Notes: generated by a model from the letters alone, not told the origin. A stretch of DNA of 64,000 nt from Capillidium heterosporum (GCA_016630905.1 WBMQ01000015.1:124001-188000); one strand, 5' to 3'. Shown: positions 49,804-63,338, counted from the stretch's first letter. Numbers and translations are program-made.

Positions 49804-52800
49804 CCTTTCCCTTCCTTTGCACTTTCCCATCTGCCTTCCATCCCAAATTCCACCTTCTAAATTAATCTTTCCTAATGTGTTTTCAATAAAATTTACTGAC
49901 TCTTATTGTCATCTGTAAAATACACTTGAGTTATGTTTATTTTGACTTTAATTTATAAAGTATAAGTTTGTCTATCAAATGCAAAGTGTGGTATTAAAAC
50001 TGGATTTCTGGTATAGCAACACTATTAAAATTTTACAACTATGGAAAAATGAAGTCCTCTACGTTGAAGTTTAACACTTGATCTCTACATCAACTTGTAA
50101 AATACCCAAAAACATCGACTGCAACCGTCAAGTTTATATGCCAAGTTTTCTATCAATCCCTGAACTATATTGTCATCAAATAGTTGAATCTTGAAATCAA
50201 GAAAACGATATTGAAATAGCCTACTAAGACATAGGGAACCAGTTTTATTTTTTAGAGAACCTTCTTAACTTGTAGCTGTAGGGCAAAACGAGTTAGCATA
50301 CAAGTTGTAGGGACTAGTACGTACAGCTAGCAATCAACTATATTTACGTCTTTACCCTTCCCTTTAAACTTTTTAAAAGCATATAGTAGAGGGTATCTAA
50401 ATATAGATGTTCTTTCGAAGAATGGGATTCAGTAATTGTTGGGAAACACAATCCAAACTTATTGTAGATTCAAGCAACTATTCCTCTATCAATGGAACTA
50501 TTGAAGAAATTCACATAGCTAATGGAATGGTGTTGTTGGTTTATTACGCTTTGAAGGATCTAGAAAGGAATAAAGCTTTGTTATAAGGAATCACAAAGGC
50601 ATTTTGATCCTTATAAATGGTAGATGCTTTTTCGTTTCAATACACGGCAAAGCTATGGAAAAGGTACGAGGTACCCATCACCATTTAGCGATATAGTGGT
50701 ATGATCTTTGTACCCATCCTATCCTTTACCATAAAATTTAACCAAATGACATTAGGGCCCGCCAAAACATCCTAAACTAGACGTGTAAAATGTCGCTTAT
50801 AACCTTTTAAATCCTCCACGCCTTATACCGAAATGTCATAAATGTATATCCTTGAAATAAATGATAGGTTGTCTACCATCAAAGTTTTATTTGAAATAGC
50901 TAAAGCTTCATTGACAAATGTAATATTCTGGACTTTATCGTATCTTTAATTTATCTCGAGCAAATCTAAAATTTATATATACCTTTCTGTACAGAAAATC
51001 TGAAGCTTATAACGTTATAGGTGGCAATCTAAAGATTTTCAACCATGATAAGGTAAATTTAAGGTAGGTAACGTCGTTCACTTCCATGTTGGACAAATAT
51101 AGTTTAATACCAGTAGCCTAACTTAACTTGGAATGTAAAGCAGCAGCCGATAAGTTAGGTTGGCAAGGGATGATATATCTTATAGATGTAATAAACCGAT
51201 CCATTTAATACTTGTAATACAAGGTTGGAACTGTCGAACGTTAGTAGGCTATTTATTTGAAAAGCTATATGGTTGGGTGGGTGTTGAGATCCCACCTATT
51301 CTATACGCTTAGGTGTGTGTATAGATCCTCAACAGTTTATTATTGGAAATAATGGATACACCGATATAACCGATACAAGCCAATTTTCGCCCCTGACAAA
51401 AGTATATCTGTTAAGGCAAGATAGAGGCTATCGAGTCAAGGCTTTTATTTCGAATAGATCGGATCACGTTGCAGTTTAGATGAGCTCCGCAAAATATATT
51501 TCAGTCCAGGTAAAAGTAAAAAAGTCAAAAGAATGTTTTCTAACATGGATGTAGGGAGTCACGTTGCAGTACAGACGTGCTCCGCAAAAGCATAACGTAT
51601 ATATTTGGAAGTTGCTAAGGAAGTAATCGGGTAGCTTGCCTTCCCTACATGAAATTTTGAACTGCCTGCCCTTGACTTCGGAATGAGTAGTCCAAACTCA
51701 GAATCAGCTGCTATTGCATTAATAACAAGTTGGGCTACCTCTTTGTTTAGAATGTTTTTTCATAGATAACTCCTACAGATAATCGTTTCCAAGCAAATGA
51801 GGAAAGTCTATGCAGATATTCTTGGCTTCAAATAAAGCAAATGTCCTTTACAGTAGCTACTCCAATAACATTGCTTGCTGTTTGTAGGATTGTACCTTAC
51901 AACCATTTCAACTCGGATGCTGTAGCACTTTCCTACAAATGAGTATTTTGCTTCACTTGGCTTTGTAAGATTGTGGTCTAGTTTATGTGCTTTACTTTAT
52001 GGCTACCACCTGCTAATTGAGATGGTGTCGGACCTTTTGAAATGGCACTTTTTAAAGGCCGATATGGGGATTATTTCAAAGTTGGTTTGCTGTCAAGATG
52101 ATGCCATCTCAATCCCTAGAATCCATATAAACTTTTCAAGAATGCTATACGTAGCTCGAAAGAGAAAGTACATACGTAAGCTTTCATTTGAAAGTTTCAG
52201 TTTTTGTAACAAATATGGCAAGACATTTGTATGTAAACCAATATATAAAACTACTCCTTATATAAACTTCTTTTGATTCGAATCTCGTGATACGTAGATA
52301 TTCGCCCTGCCACCCATCCTGCAAAATAATTTGGCGACGCTTTGTAATTTTAATCTTCGATTTAGTAAAGATCCATTTAAAGCTTAGGCACACTATATAG
52401 TAAAATCCGTTACCAAAATGGTATAGCTAACTTCCGTAAGCAACTTATACTTTGGATTGGAACCCTTATAAAGTTTTGGAGGGCAAGCCTCATTTATTCT
52501 CCAGCTTTGAAATGGGTTGGACCCATCTTTAAGGATCAAGTGATCCAAACTAACAACCTGTTCGATATACATTTATACGTTATTAAAAGTCGAATAAGTT
52601 GGATTAAAAGGTAGGTTGAAGCGAAGGTTGCTATTTTGAGGTTCAAGATGTAAAGTACTTTTTGTAATGGGTGGTAGGCAGATTCATTTACCCATTAAGT
52701 AAGAAATATTCGATAGACTGAACTTTCATTGCGGATTTGTAATTTAGTAGAGGGTTTGGGAAGACAATACTACCGTTTAAGTCCATATTTTATCACCCTA

Positions 52801-54100
52801 AAGTTGTAATGTAGCCTTTGGCCTCGAGTCTAGACTGTAAGTTTGGATGTGCGTTGCGTTGTACTTTTTCCTAGTCACCTAACTAATGAATTGAAAGGGT
52901 TTTGTAATTGTTGTTGTTGGGATAAAGTGTGCCAAGTTATGAAATAAGCTAAAGGCATCTCCGACCAGATTCAACTTACAGTTGGAATTGAGATGTGGGT
53001 ACTAGGTTATTTTCATATACGTATATAAAATATCTACATGTCGTAAATTAATGTCTATACCATATAATAGAATATTCTAAAAAGGGTTTCAAGCTACCTG
53101 GAATTTGTTCTAGTGTAGCTATTACTTCATACCATTCTAGCTTATACTTAGTACTCTTGGAGAGAGAAGTGGTATATAAGTATATTAGATCGTAACTTGG
53201 TATTCAGATGAACGAATCTACAGTTATATATGAGTATGGCTATAGATCTGAATCCCCATTTGTATTTCAAGGATGGCAATATTGTTTCTGTAGCCGATAT
53301 ATATATGTTCATTATTTTTAATTAAATGATTGGTCCTACTCACAACTTTGATGGCCACCTTCTTTAGTATCGCTTGCTCATTTCTAACCTATAGTTTTAT
53401 AAGGTTTTTAATGTTGTATTAACAAAATATTTAACTACAACTACTTAGGCATATGTCCATCATTAAAACCCTTTATACTTATTTTATTTTTAATAACATC
53501 TACTATGAGGGTAAAATACTTTACTCCAACGCTCTATTCCAGTTATTATTATATATGTATGCATATTATTAATAGTAAAATATGCCAATATAATGTAAAA
53601 ATATAAAAACTATTTTGATTGGCACAAATTTAGAAATCCAACTTTAAAGCTTTATGATATAGTGATGAGATCGGATATAATGCTGCCTTCACTTCCCTAC
53701 ATAGCCCGACATGAATTAGATCTTACAAGAAGGATATATATAATATAAGAGTAAGAAATTTCCATTAAAAAAGCATTAAGTCTGTTTTAAATGTTAGTTA
53801 TTTTTAGGCAGGGAAAATTTTACATATTGAGAAGAACCATGTCTCCGATCATTTACAATCGTTGTTCTACAGTTTGTAAAAATAGAATCTTCTGAATTAC
53901 ATATTCTGCTAAGTTTTTTAATAGATCGTACATTGTAAGCCCTACAAAATAATTTCGTTTAATTTCTCAGCAATAATTTGATATATATGTCCTTTCCTGT
54001 TTTGTACGTTTACCGAAGTGAAAGTATAGGTAGATATATTTTAAAATATCACCATTAATTTAAGACATATCTTAGGTTGCTTCAAGTATAATAAATATCT
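49804..54100. other. gene desert inside the inverted-repeat spacer
   Basis: About 4.3 kb without a supported gene. A plus frame of 101 codons at 51971-52276 has no recognised domain. The short direct repeat listed separately lies here. Confidence 0.4.
51464..51589. repeat. 31-bp imperfect direct repeat, two copies 95 bp apart
   Basis: Copies at 51464-51494 and 51559-51589 share TCACGTTGCAGT, then AGA, then GCTCCGCAAAA, with four differences. The words are less AT-rich than the surroundings. They may be paired protein-binding sites or remnants of a tandem array. Confidence 0.6.
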
Positions 54101-54294
54101 TTATAAATCAGAAAAGGATAGTATATGAGCTTGTATATTGGTTTAATGCAGCAAGTTTAGCGGGAATGGAGGGTTTAAACTTATTATACTAAATCGCTCC
54201 GAAACACCAGGGAAAAGCTTACGGTTGAGCTTGTAAATTTGCACCTACCGATTCAAAACAAAGGAGCTGTAAGTTCAAGGCTGGTGTTAGCTGC

Positions 54295-54797
54295 TTGGAG
54301 TTGACTCAGTCATTTGTACAAAGCTTTCCTAGGCTTTCATATGAAAGCAATGTGCAGTCTAGCCGACTAATTGCAGATAGTAGAGTAGCCACCAAAGACC
54401 AATTACACATAGTTTCCAATTTCACTGCAACAAAACCATTAATTTCAGCATCCCATTTGATGGCATTTTTTCCGATCCTATTTCAGCTTAAATGTCGTTT
54501 CTAAAGCTTGTACCCCTAGCATTGTATCGATCGACATTATTAGCTTTAATGTTGCCTATACAAGAAAATGTACATAATAGGGAATCGTACTCCAAAAGTG
54601 TATGCCACTTTAAGAAAGGAACGGGTTATAGTTTGTACACCTCGGATACATTTGGAAAACCAATATTAGGACGGACAATGTTGTTTGACCTACATTTGAT
54701 ACCAATTGATTTAAGGGAGGCATATGCAATGCATGTATTGGCGAGATGGATAGGGACTTTTAACTTCAAAAGCCACTGCACTTTGTATGGTTCCTGA
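54295..54797 (+). CDS. repeat-arm coding-like region, right copy
   Basis: Exact copy of the two overlapping frames in the left arm, here on the plus strand. No recognised product; see the left copy for description. Confidence 0.35.
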
Positions 54798-55165
54798 AGA
54801 TAGGAAATGCATTTATTGGATGTACATTAATCACAGCTGCCAAACAAGGACCCACAAATATTAACTTCCAAGTTAAGACCACTATTCGCTACTATGGATG
54901 TAGTAAATCCTACACCCATTATTCTGTATTTGTATCCAGACGGATGGTAAGTGCTGGCTAAAGCAAATAGCGTACAGTAGGGCAAGCTTGGAAAGCAGCT
55001 ACTCAATGTGACGTAGTTGGTCTGACGGGGTATTCTGCCTTCAATATGATTGGTTTGTTGCTAAATTGGTAGCACAAGGTGAGACCAATATTATAGGTTT
55101 AGAATTTAATTGGAACTGTACTCGTGTTGGTAGGCGAAAAGCGTATCCTACACCATGCCAGCAGA

Positions 55166-55393
55166 TTAAAAATCTAGGCCTTCTCCTTTACCAAATAGCC
55201 AACTCCCTTTCGATGCAAATCTAGCACTATGCAGCTGCAAATTAGGAGTCTTCACCATCTCGAAAAGGCTGCATAGCCAGGAAACTAGGCTGATGTATGC
55301 TAGCAGGACCGATCTGTTGCTTAACAACCGTCCATCAAAGCTTTTCGATAAGGATAGGTTTCTGCCATTTCCTTGTTTCACTACCCTTTGCAT
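55166..55393 (-). CDS. repeat-arm hypothetical protein (75 aa), right copy
   Basis: Identical in translation to the left-arm frame at 43568-43795. Unrecognised; possibly a chance frame. Confidence 0.25.
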   Translation of the reverse strand: MQRVVKQGNGRNLSLSKSFDGRLLSNRSVLLAYISLVSWLCSLFEMVKTPNLQLHSARFASKGSWLFGKGEGLDF

Positions 55394-55676
55394 TGGGATT
55401 TATGGATTTGGACAAAGTCTAATCTTTATGTAGGTCCAGATTAGGTGAATATTGTTCACAAACTTTCGCATAGTTTTTAGAGTAGAGGTAGGCTTGAAGG
55501 AAGTGTCTTGAATTGGTCAGTTGAGCTAGTGGAAATTCCAAGTTATGAATTTTGAAAGTAGATGAATGGAGCTGTGCTTGGACTTTCGATCAAGGGTCCA
55601 ATAAAGGCCATGTCTTCAAATAGAAACTCAAGCTTTATTCCATTCTTCTAGTTTACATCTTTATGCTATATAGCTG

Positions 55677-56515
55677 CACAAGCTTAAATATTGATTGCAT
55701 CGATTCAAAATGTAGGAATACAACTTTCTAGGCTATGCAGTATAAATTTTATCCCATAAAATCGAGTACAAAAATTTGAATATTATAAAGAGAAAGGTAG
55801 AAGGCTAGAAACTAAATCGTTTTACACTATAGTAATCAAAGTCTTATCTCAATATATAACGGCTATATATAATTTTTGACCGACTATCCCTGCATACTAA
55901 TGCATACCTATAGATCCAATCAAAATAGGATAGGGAAAGTTCAAAGCTTCAATATCGAAATTTTCTTCTATGTATTACCTACAAAGAGCTATACATTTTG
56001 GTTAAGTTAATAGTTTGGCCCATTTTCTTTTAACTTTTATCGAGAAGTTAAGCTTCTGGATGGCTTTGAATTGTTGCCAAAATGTTCCAAAAACTTGTTA
56101 CAATAGTCATTTAGTTGATAGATAAAGCTTTCAAAAAGATTAGGACAACAACATAAGCAATTTCATGACTATTATAGTTTGTCTTCAATTATCTAAAGAA
56201 ACACAGTATGTCATCGTACTATATGGGAAAACCATTTCATCAATAGACATTTATATTTCAAAGCAAAGTAAAAACATATATATATTTGAAATAACTTTAC
56301 ATTAGAGTCTAATCTATTTTAAAAACTATAGTGCATATCCCGATAGATGATTGGCTTATATGAACTATTCTTCTAGGATGCATCTACAGTTAATGAATAT
56401 AATACCTTTAAATTGTATGTATATGTTCTTTCGACAAAACCAGCTTCAACTACTAAAATGGATGACCTTGAAACATACTCTCAACTCTTAAAATTTAATA
56501 TCAAAGCCAAGCGAG
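55677..56515. other. intergenic
   Basis: AT-rich spacer between the right repeat arm and NDUFS6. No supported feature. Confidence 0.5.
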
Positions 56516-57052
56516 TTAATGGTGATGGGGTTCAAGTTGGAAGCGGATACCACCTATTAATAAATAAAAATAAAATCAACCAATCGAGCATTTAAAACTA
56601 AAAAACTTACAGTAGCCACAAGGTGTAGGTTTACCCTGATCCTAAAGTACATTAAAGTTAGCATTCTACATAAAAGCGATAAATTTACCAAGTTAATGTA
56701 AACTTTAGGGTGACCTAAGGCACCTTCACCACCGGCACAACTAACGACCCTAGTGTCGACTTTACGGATAGGTTCCTCATAGATAAGTTCGATAGCAGCC
56801 ATAGGGTTAGGCTTTTATAAAAATTGCAAAAGTATAAGGTAAAGAAGTAGATAAAATAGGTACCTGAGCAGCCAAGTCAGTCTGCTCGAATCTAGGACCG
56901 ACCATCTTGGAACTCTTCTCAGCTTGGTTGGTCGACCACTTAGTTACACGGTTAGAAGCTTGTTCCATCTTGAAACTCTCATTTTTAACTTGGATTGCAG
57001 TGCTGTAGGTCTTAAGTTGGAGACGGCAGTTTCTAAGACGTAAACGCAACAT
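56516..57052 (-). CDS. NDUFS6: NADH dehydrogenase (complex I) zinc-binding subunit NDUFS6
   Basis: Accessory Zn subunit of the matrix arm of complex I. Four exons (57052-56864, 56811-56689, 56641-56611, 56553-56516), with introns of 47-57 nt, give 126 residues. An Arg-rich mitochondrial presequence ([17 protein letters not shown]) precedes [19 protein letters not shown]. The conserved [17 protein letters not shown] supplies the first Cys and the His. [13 protein letters not shown], rebuilt over two splice junctions, supplies the CxxC. It ends in HHH, as in other fungal versions. All four zinc ligands are present and no frame break is seen. Confidence 0.95.
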
Positions 57053-58449
57053 GGTATTTGATTGAGGTGAGATAAATCTAATGTAAGTTCGATTGGCGTT
57101 AGAATTCAGGTTGAAGAGTACTTACCTTTAGCGAGAGATGAAGATTTCAGTCCTTATCAGTGAGATAAAATCAGTTTAAAAGGAAGGTGTTTCATTGGTT
57201 GGTTCAATGTCATGAGTTAGTATGAATGAGCCTATTAGAAAATGAGAAGGGCTTAACTAATTGCTCTATAGTATTCGCACCCGCAATTAAAGAAACTATC
57301 ACCAATAGTAGAAAATCACTTTAAATTATTGGCCAAAGGAAGGCTTGAAAAGTGATGGTGTGATTTAAAGCTTCTAGCTTCAAATCCAACCAGATGGATG
57401 TGTGAAATAAAATGGCATTACTTATCAATACATAAACCAACGATTTTAAATCAATTCTTAGAATTTATTTGAACATCAATATCGAATGGTTATAGATTCT
57501 AACAAGATACTAAAACTAGCAGCATATAGTTGATGTAAACTATATATGGGTTTATTTATTTAGAATCAATATAAAATACTTGAAAAAAGCATCCCTCTCA
57601 TAACAGTAAAGAAAGAGCGACAGATTCAACTCTTTAGCCTCAACAAATTGTTACTTACAACCCTATAGAAACTGGCATTAACAAATAAAGCAACATTTAT
57701 AGCGTTATAAACCTAAGAGAAAGCTCCTTTGTAGCTCCCATCCCTTCAAAAAAAACATGTCATTGATGAAAAAGTGAAATGGATTCTATTTCCTAAATGT
57801 TAGGGCTGAAGAAAGGTCAACCTTTAACCTGTAGTAAAATAGCAATATTAAAGTTATCTCAACTTACAGGTGGTATCAAAACAAAGATAGCTAAATTGAC
57901 ATATAGTCATTTTGGGGTTAGAAATATGAACCAAGCTAGTTGTGCCTTTTTACTTATCTTCTAAATACTAGGGGTAATACCTACAATTATATTCCACATG
58001 TAGCTTGTATTTAAATTCTGAATTGAAATAAATGTATTGAGGGTTGTCGTAGCAAACTAGACTTAGGGTGTTGAAGGGTGAAGTTGTATTTTAAAATATC
58101 GGTTTTATTTTAGAGCTTTGTATTGTGTCAAGTGTCGGATCAAAATAAAAATATATATAAACTAAGGATACTAACTTGACATTAAATTTAATATAAAATA
58201 CTATTATGCTTAAAGGCAATACACCAACTAAAGCATACCAATTAGTTCAAAAAGTTAATACCATATACTTTTAAATTAATCGTAGGTAAATTGAAGCGAC
58301 AAAACTGGAAGAAAAGAACCCATTGTACAACTTAAAGAGGTTCAAAACCAAAAGTCAACTGGAAGTTCAATTTTAAAATTGGAGAAGGTATGGTCAGATC
58401 TTAAGTCCAACGACGAAAGTAAGTATGATCTGGGAATGGGCAATCCAAA
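57053..58449. other. intergenic
   Basis: 1.4 kb between the NDUFS6 promoter and the 3' end of the carrier gene. No supported feature. Confidence 0.5.
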
Positions 58450-60043
58450 TCAGTCGAGGTACGTTTTACACAGCTCGTAGGTATAAAAGCTGACTCCGAT
58501 AGCCGGAGCTACCTTGAGGTAGTTGGGGATCATACCTTTGTAGAGTCCACGTATGCCTTCCTTCTTCACAATCTCCTTGGTGGCGTGCCACGTGGAATCG
58601 TACTTGTACCCCAGCATGTCACTCATACCGGTGACCTGCATGCGACGCCTCAGAACGTCCAAGGGGTAGGTAAAGGTCTGGGCGATCGTACCGGCACATG
58701 CACCACATATCAATTTGTGAACCCCACTGGGACTGCTTTCACCAGGAGGTGTGAAATAGGCACGCAACACCTCGTAGGACTGGAAGTTTAAAGCAACGTA
58801 GGGGGCCACTCCCTGTATAATTGGTTAAAAAAGTAATAAAACCAAGGCTTACCATCAAAGTTGGCCCAAGGCCCTGGTACAGAGCACGAATTCCACCCTC
58901 TTTGAGGTACATCTGCTTCAAAGTGGCCCAGATACCAGGAAGTTTCGGGATCTCCATAGCTTTCGTGGTGTGGTTACGAACCCCAGCCAATACGGTCGAG
59001 GCGCTACCGGCGAGGGAGGATTTGGTAGCATTAGCGGCACCACTTCCTATGTTGGCCGATTGAACGGATAATCTGGTTCGAACGATATCCAAGGGGTAGG
59101 TGCAGACGACGGAAGTGATTCCAGCCAAGGCACCGGCTGTCAACCGCCTAGGTGTGTTCAATTCGTTGGTCCCAGGAAGGAGCAAAAGCTATGTTACAAA
59201 ATAAATAAACATGAGAGCGCAAAAATTAGAAATTACATTTTTGTAACGCTCGTAGGCTGCAAATTGGACGGCGGAATAGGGCACGATACGGATGACGTTG
59301 GTACCGTTTCCACGCATGTACCCCAAGAATCCTTCCTCACGCCAAATTTTGGCCAACGTACCAAATACGCTGTCGTAGCCACCTTTAGTAGGTCCTTGTA
59401 CCTTGAAACATGTAAATTTACCGTATATTTAAAACTTTTACTTGGAAGAGGATCTTCATGCGCTCCAAGGGGCTGACAACGGTTCTTGAAACACCACCTG
59501 CAATACCACCAGCTAAAAGGTTCTTAATAATTGTCCAGTCAAACTCATGGGTCCAGTATTGCGTTGTCAATATCGAAGATTTCTGAATTGCCGGTGAGGG
59601 AAGATCAAATTCTTAATTTACATTAAGTAAAAGAGCATAATGTTAAAAATTTACCGCTTTCATCGAATTCGGCCAAAGCTATGTCTCTAAGTAAACCAGC
59701 CAGATTAGCTTCCAAGGAGTAGGCTGAAGGTAGGCTATCTGAAGATAGGTGCAAGCCTAGGCTGTCGAGTAGCTCGTGGAACTGGGGTAAAGTGAAGGTA
59801 CCGTGACCCAACTTACTTTCGATAAACCTATGCAGCACTTTCTAATACAATATTAAGCAGCTAATATTCAATAAAAGTTACCTCATCCTTTACTGAAGTA
59901 TCATTGTCGGGGGCGATAATCTTGTAAGCTCTAAGTAGGTCCTTAGCACCCACTTTCCCATCCTTATCCAAGTCTAAGTTGTCGAAAGCTGCATGCAGCT
60001 GATCTTCGATACCGGATCTCGTATTAATCTTTTTAATCGCCAT
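58450..60043 (-). CDS. EF-hand mitochondrial carrier (MCF; ATP-Mg/Pi or adenine-nucleotide carrier-like)
   Basis: Inner-membrane solute carrier with a Ca2+-sensing N-terminus. Residues 24-35 form an EF-hand loop (D-x-D-x-DG-x-x-G...D); a second, degenerate hand may follow near [14 protein letters not shown]. Three carrier repeats come next, with signatures [21 protein letters not shown] and [10 protein letters not shown]. Each is followed by a G-x-x-x-x-YRG/YQG/YKG-like motif ([48 protein letters not shown]). Six or so exons have short introns, including 59602-59653 and 58810-58852. The PSAVQF-type pattern and the EF-hand point to the SCaMC/Sal1 or related CoA/nucleotide carriers; the exact substrate is unresolved. 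No frame break is seen. Confidence 0.9.
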
Positions 60044-61392
60044 ATTTCTAGTCTAAACTTTGAACTTTTCGAACCCAGTTGTAAATGTAAAACTAAATGG
60101 TGCAATTGGTAGGTTGGTATTCAAATTATCGATAACGTTTGGTAAACTATTCTTACTTTTGTTGCTACCGATCCCAACTACGGACATAAAACGTATAGAA
60201 AATTGAGCTTCAAGTCTAATGTACTAAAGCCGCTGAAGCTTCGAGTGTAATGTTAGAGCCTATACAAAGTTTCCAACAGCTTTTGGATGGTTCCTTGCCA
60301 ACTTCTAAAATTTTCCTATTTGAATAGATTATTTTGAACCTATCGTTATGGTCCTGGTTGCTGGTTCGTAAGCCGGCAAAACTAATTGGCTATTCTTTAT
60401 AAAAATCTTGATCAGCTCTGATTTTGATTAGATTCCAAGTTGATAGATTTCTGGGGAAACGATGATGGGACAAATTAAATGAACTAAATCTATAAAACTA
60501 AAGCCGTGGAATTGCCATTTTTTCAAGTTGAGGAGAGGGTAAATTTGAAATTTAGTGGTGGTTACTGCTTTTGAGGTGAAGGTAAATACGAAGGAATGTA
60601 ACACGAGTAGCCTAATAGCATTTGTGTAGTAAAAGAAACCTATTCATATGGTTAGAGCTAGATATCGACAAACTATATTTAGAGCCAGTTTATAAGCTCT
60701 TGGTTAGATACAGTACAATGTAGTTGATATATCCAAGCATATCGTAACTTATACCTCAGAATCTAACTACATTAGTAGTTAGGATCAAAAGAAAGCTAGT
60801 AAGTTTGTAATATATCCTCTTACATTTATAGCTATTTATCAAGTTCAACAAGATACATACATGTTCCAATAGGGACAAAGTAATATTAACGATTTATAGT
60901 TACTTTTATATAGTAAGATGGAGTTTATTTAATATGTATACTTTATTCAAAATAATAACTACTGTTATCATCAGCAGTAAAAAAGGGAATGCAAAGAAAA
61001 GTTTATATGTTGATATGTCAAAGTAATATCGACAAGTACTTGTAAAGTAAAATAAGTTCAAATGTTGACACTTCCATTAAAGAAATGCGAAAGATCAGTA
61101 TACTTCCAAGGTATCTGTTGAAAACGGTTAACTACCTTAAAAAGTGATATAGATATACATAAAGAAGAAAAAAGATATTTAAGAGCTAGATATAAGAAAA
61201 ATAGCCTCGTATAATTAAATAGAATGAAAGCTATATAGTAATTTTACAATACGAATAAATACGGTATAAAACCGAAGTATATAAGCCACTGTAATATATA
61301 AAAAATATCTTACGAAGCATATAAGCCAAAAGTAGTGGTTGAAGTACGGTAGGTAGGATACCCATCTCATTTTATTATCCAACTACCAACTC
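60044..61392. other. intergenic
   Basis: 1.35 kb between the carrier start and the GET1 3' end. AT-rich, no supported feature. Confidence 0.5.
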
Positions 61393-62206
61393 TTACAAAA
61401 TTTCCGGTGGTAAAGGGGTGTTGAGGATGGTTTTCGAAATCTTGGTGAACAGCGACATATATTTTCGATTAATAATAGCTAGTACCAACGACGACGGACT
61501 GAAGTTGTCCGATTTGGGAAAGAAGTTGATCTTTAAAAAGTAGCATACTCTCAAACTAGCTAAGATCCATGCTAATTTACTCAAAATTCCTACAAAAGAT
61601 TAGAATAGGTAGTTTGGAATTTTTAAAAATAATACCCAGAGGAAAGTAAGGTAAACTTAAAAGGTAGTTGATAGCGTAGGCAGGGTATCCTAATGGCAGG
61701 TATATAACGGGGTAATGAGAGTTGAACATCAATATGAAGATTAAAGTTGAGGCGTATAGAAGTATTAGGGTGGAGGCTAAAAATATGCCCTGAAATTTCA
61801 ACAAAATGACACTCAGTTTATCCTCTACAAAGCTTAATAAGCACTTTTTAAAATTGCTAAACGTTACTTGCTAGTTTATGATCCTTCTTCAAAGCATCAA
61901 TTTTACGATTTAACTTTGCCCATTTGGAAAAGTCTTCCTAAAGTACGAATTTTCAATACACAAAAATTTAAAAAATACCTTAGAATCAATTTGGTTAAGT
62001 TCGGAAGTCTTACTCTTGATAGCTTTGGAATACTTGACGCTGCGGACATAGTCCTCCACTCGGAAATATTTGCAAAATTTGAAGAAGAGGGTGCAACTGA
62101 AGCTTAAGATGGAAGTTAGACTTAACAGTTCTAAACCTAAGACTATGGAGAAGCTTAGGATTATCTGTAATGGATATATCGCTAAGTAGTTGGATGGGTC
62201 GCTCAT
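61393..62206 (-). CDS. GET1: GET1/WRB: tail-anchored protein insertion receptor subunit
   Basis: ER-membrane subunit that, with Get2, receives tail-anchored proteins from the Get3 ATPase. No single frame shows it. Splicing four exons (62206-61979, 61937-61868, 61824-61636, 61589-61393; introns 41-46 nt) gives 227 residues with every junction in phase. The N-terminal helix (YPLQIILSFSIVLGLELL) is followed by a cytosolic coiled coil ending in the family hallmark DFSKWAKLNRKIDALKK, completed across the first junction. Then come a membrane helix, the second hallmark PVIYLPLGYPAYAINYLLSLP and a C-terminal helix. The layout matches fungal Get1 in order and length. No break is seen. Confidence 0.93.
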
Positions 62207-63338
62207 TTCGTGTTGGTTCTTGGTTCTTTAGAAAAAGTTGTTGAATTGGATTTCCAAGCTTGTTTCAATTGTGGAAATACTATTCAGCCAATCACTTGCT
62301 CAGTAGAGAGGCTATAACGTCATTTCAATAGTCCTAATATTCTACCAAATGATATAAATAGTTCAAGCTTGACGAAGTAGATGTCCAATCTCATCAACCA
62401 ACTGTAAAACCAAATTGACAACCTGAGCTTATCTAAACAGTTATGCTGAATAAACCAAGGAATTGGTGCATCAATGTTTTATAACTAATAAAAGTAGCAG
62501 TGTTAATTTTTTGTATTTGTAGCCACAATCTCTAGCAAAATATGCTAGTTTGAAGGAATTGAGATAAACGTTAAGCCAAGTTTTAAGTATGTAAGAGGTA
62601 TATACATATCATATTATAAATGTATGCTTCTATTTTAGAGTTATATCGAAGGTCAACAAATGTTATAATAACCGATATCTCTACTGTTCAAATGAGGTCA
62701 TGTAGTTACCACAAATTCACAAATTTTATGCTATACCAAGTTTCTACTTTGAAAACAACCTTGCTACATAGTAAACATTATAAACAAGATCAACTAACAA
62801 GTTGAAACTTTTGATGAGGTGAGATATCCTATACAATACACTAACAATTTAATGTAAGGAACTATCCAAACTTGTACGAGATTCTTCAAATCCTGGCAAA
62901 GTAACTATTTTAGTAGTAACTGTACATAAATTACAATCAAAAGTCCAAAATTAACAAATAAACCTTAATCCATCAACTGCAAACATGGACAAAGGATCCT
63001 ATATCCCTTAGAAATTTATATTCTTTGGATTTATCGCTTCAACCCAACATACATCCGTTATAACTTCATTGGAAGTAGCTTCAAGGTTTTATACCTTCCC
63101 TGCATACTAATTGTTAATTAAGCGGCTCATGTAGATCTATATCTCTTACTGAGGTTTAATGAGTGTTGCGTTTAAATATATGTGATGGAATAATACCAAT
63201 TATTAAAATAGCAACATGTCAAAGAATACTTCAATTTATTAAATATACCAGGAAGTAGCGATTATAAAATAAGAACGATAATGTCAAATATAAGAAAAAC
63301 TGATGATCCAAGCTAGCCTTTGCTGGAAAGGGATAGGA
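62207..63338. other. intergenic
   Basis: 1.1 kb between GET1 and the next gene. No supported feature. Confidence 0.5.

Larger units (their letters stand above)
54101..55676 (-). repeat. right arm of 1,576-bp inverted repeat
   Basis: Reverse-complement partner of 43285-44860, 9,240 bp away across the spacer with the homeodomain gene. Near-identity implies recent duplication, ongoing gene conversion between the arms, or an assembly artefact. The arm ends are sharp. Confidence 0.95.

Noticed and set aside
43285-55676. Inverted repeat as a transposon, retroelement or virus-like element
   Set aside because: No transposase, reverse transcriptase, integrase, capsid or terminal repeat features are seen in the arms or spacer.
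61868-62107. 79-codon plus-strand frame
   Set aside because: Antisense to GET1 exons 1-2.
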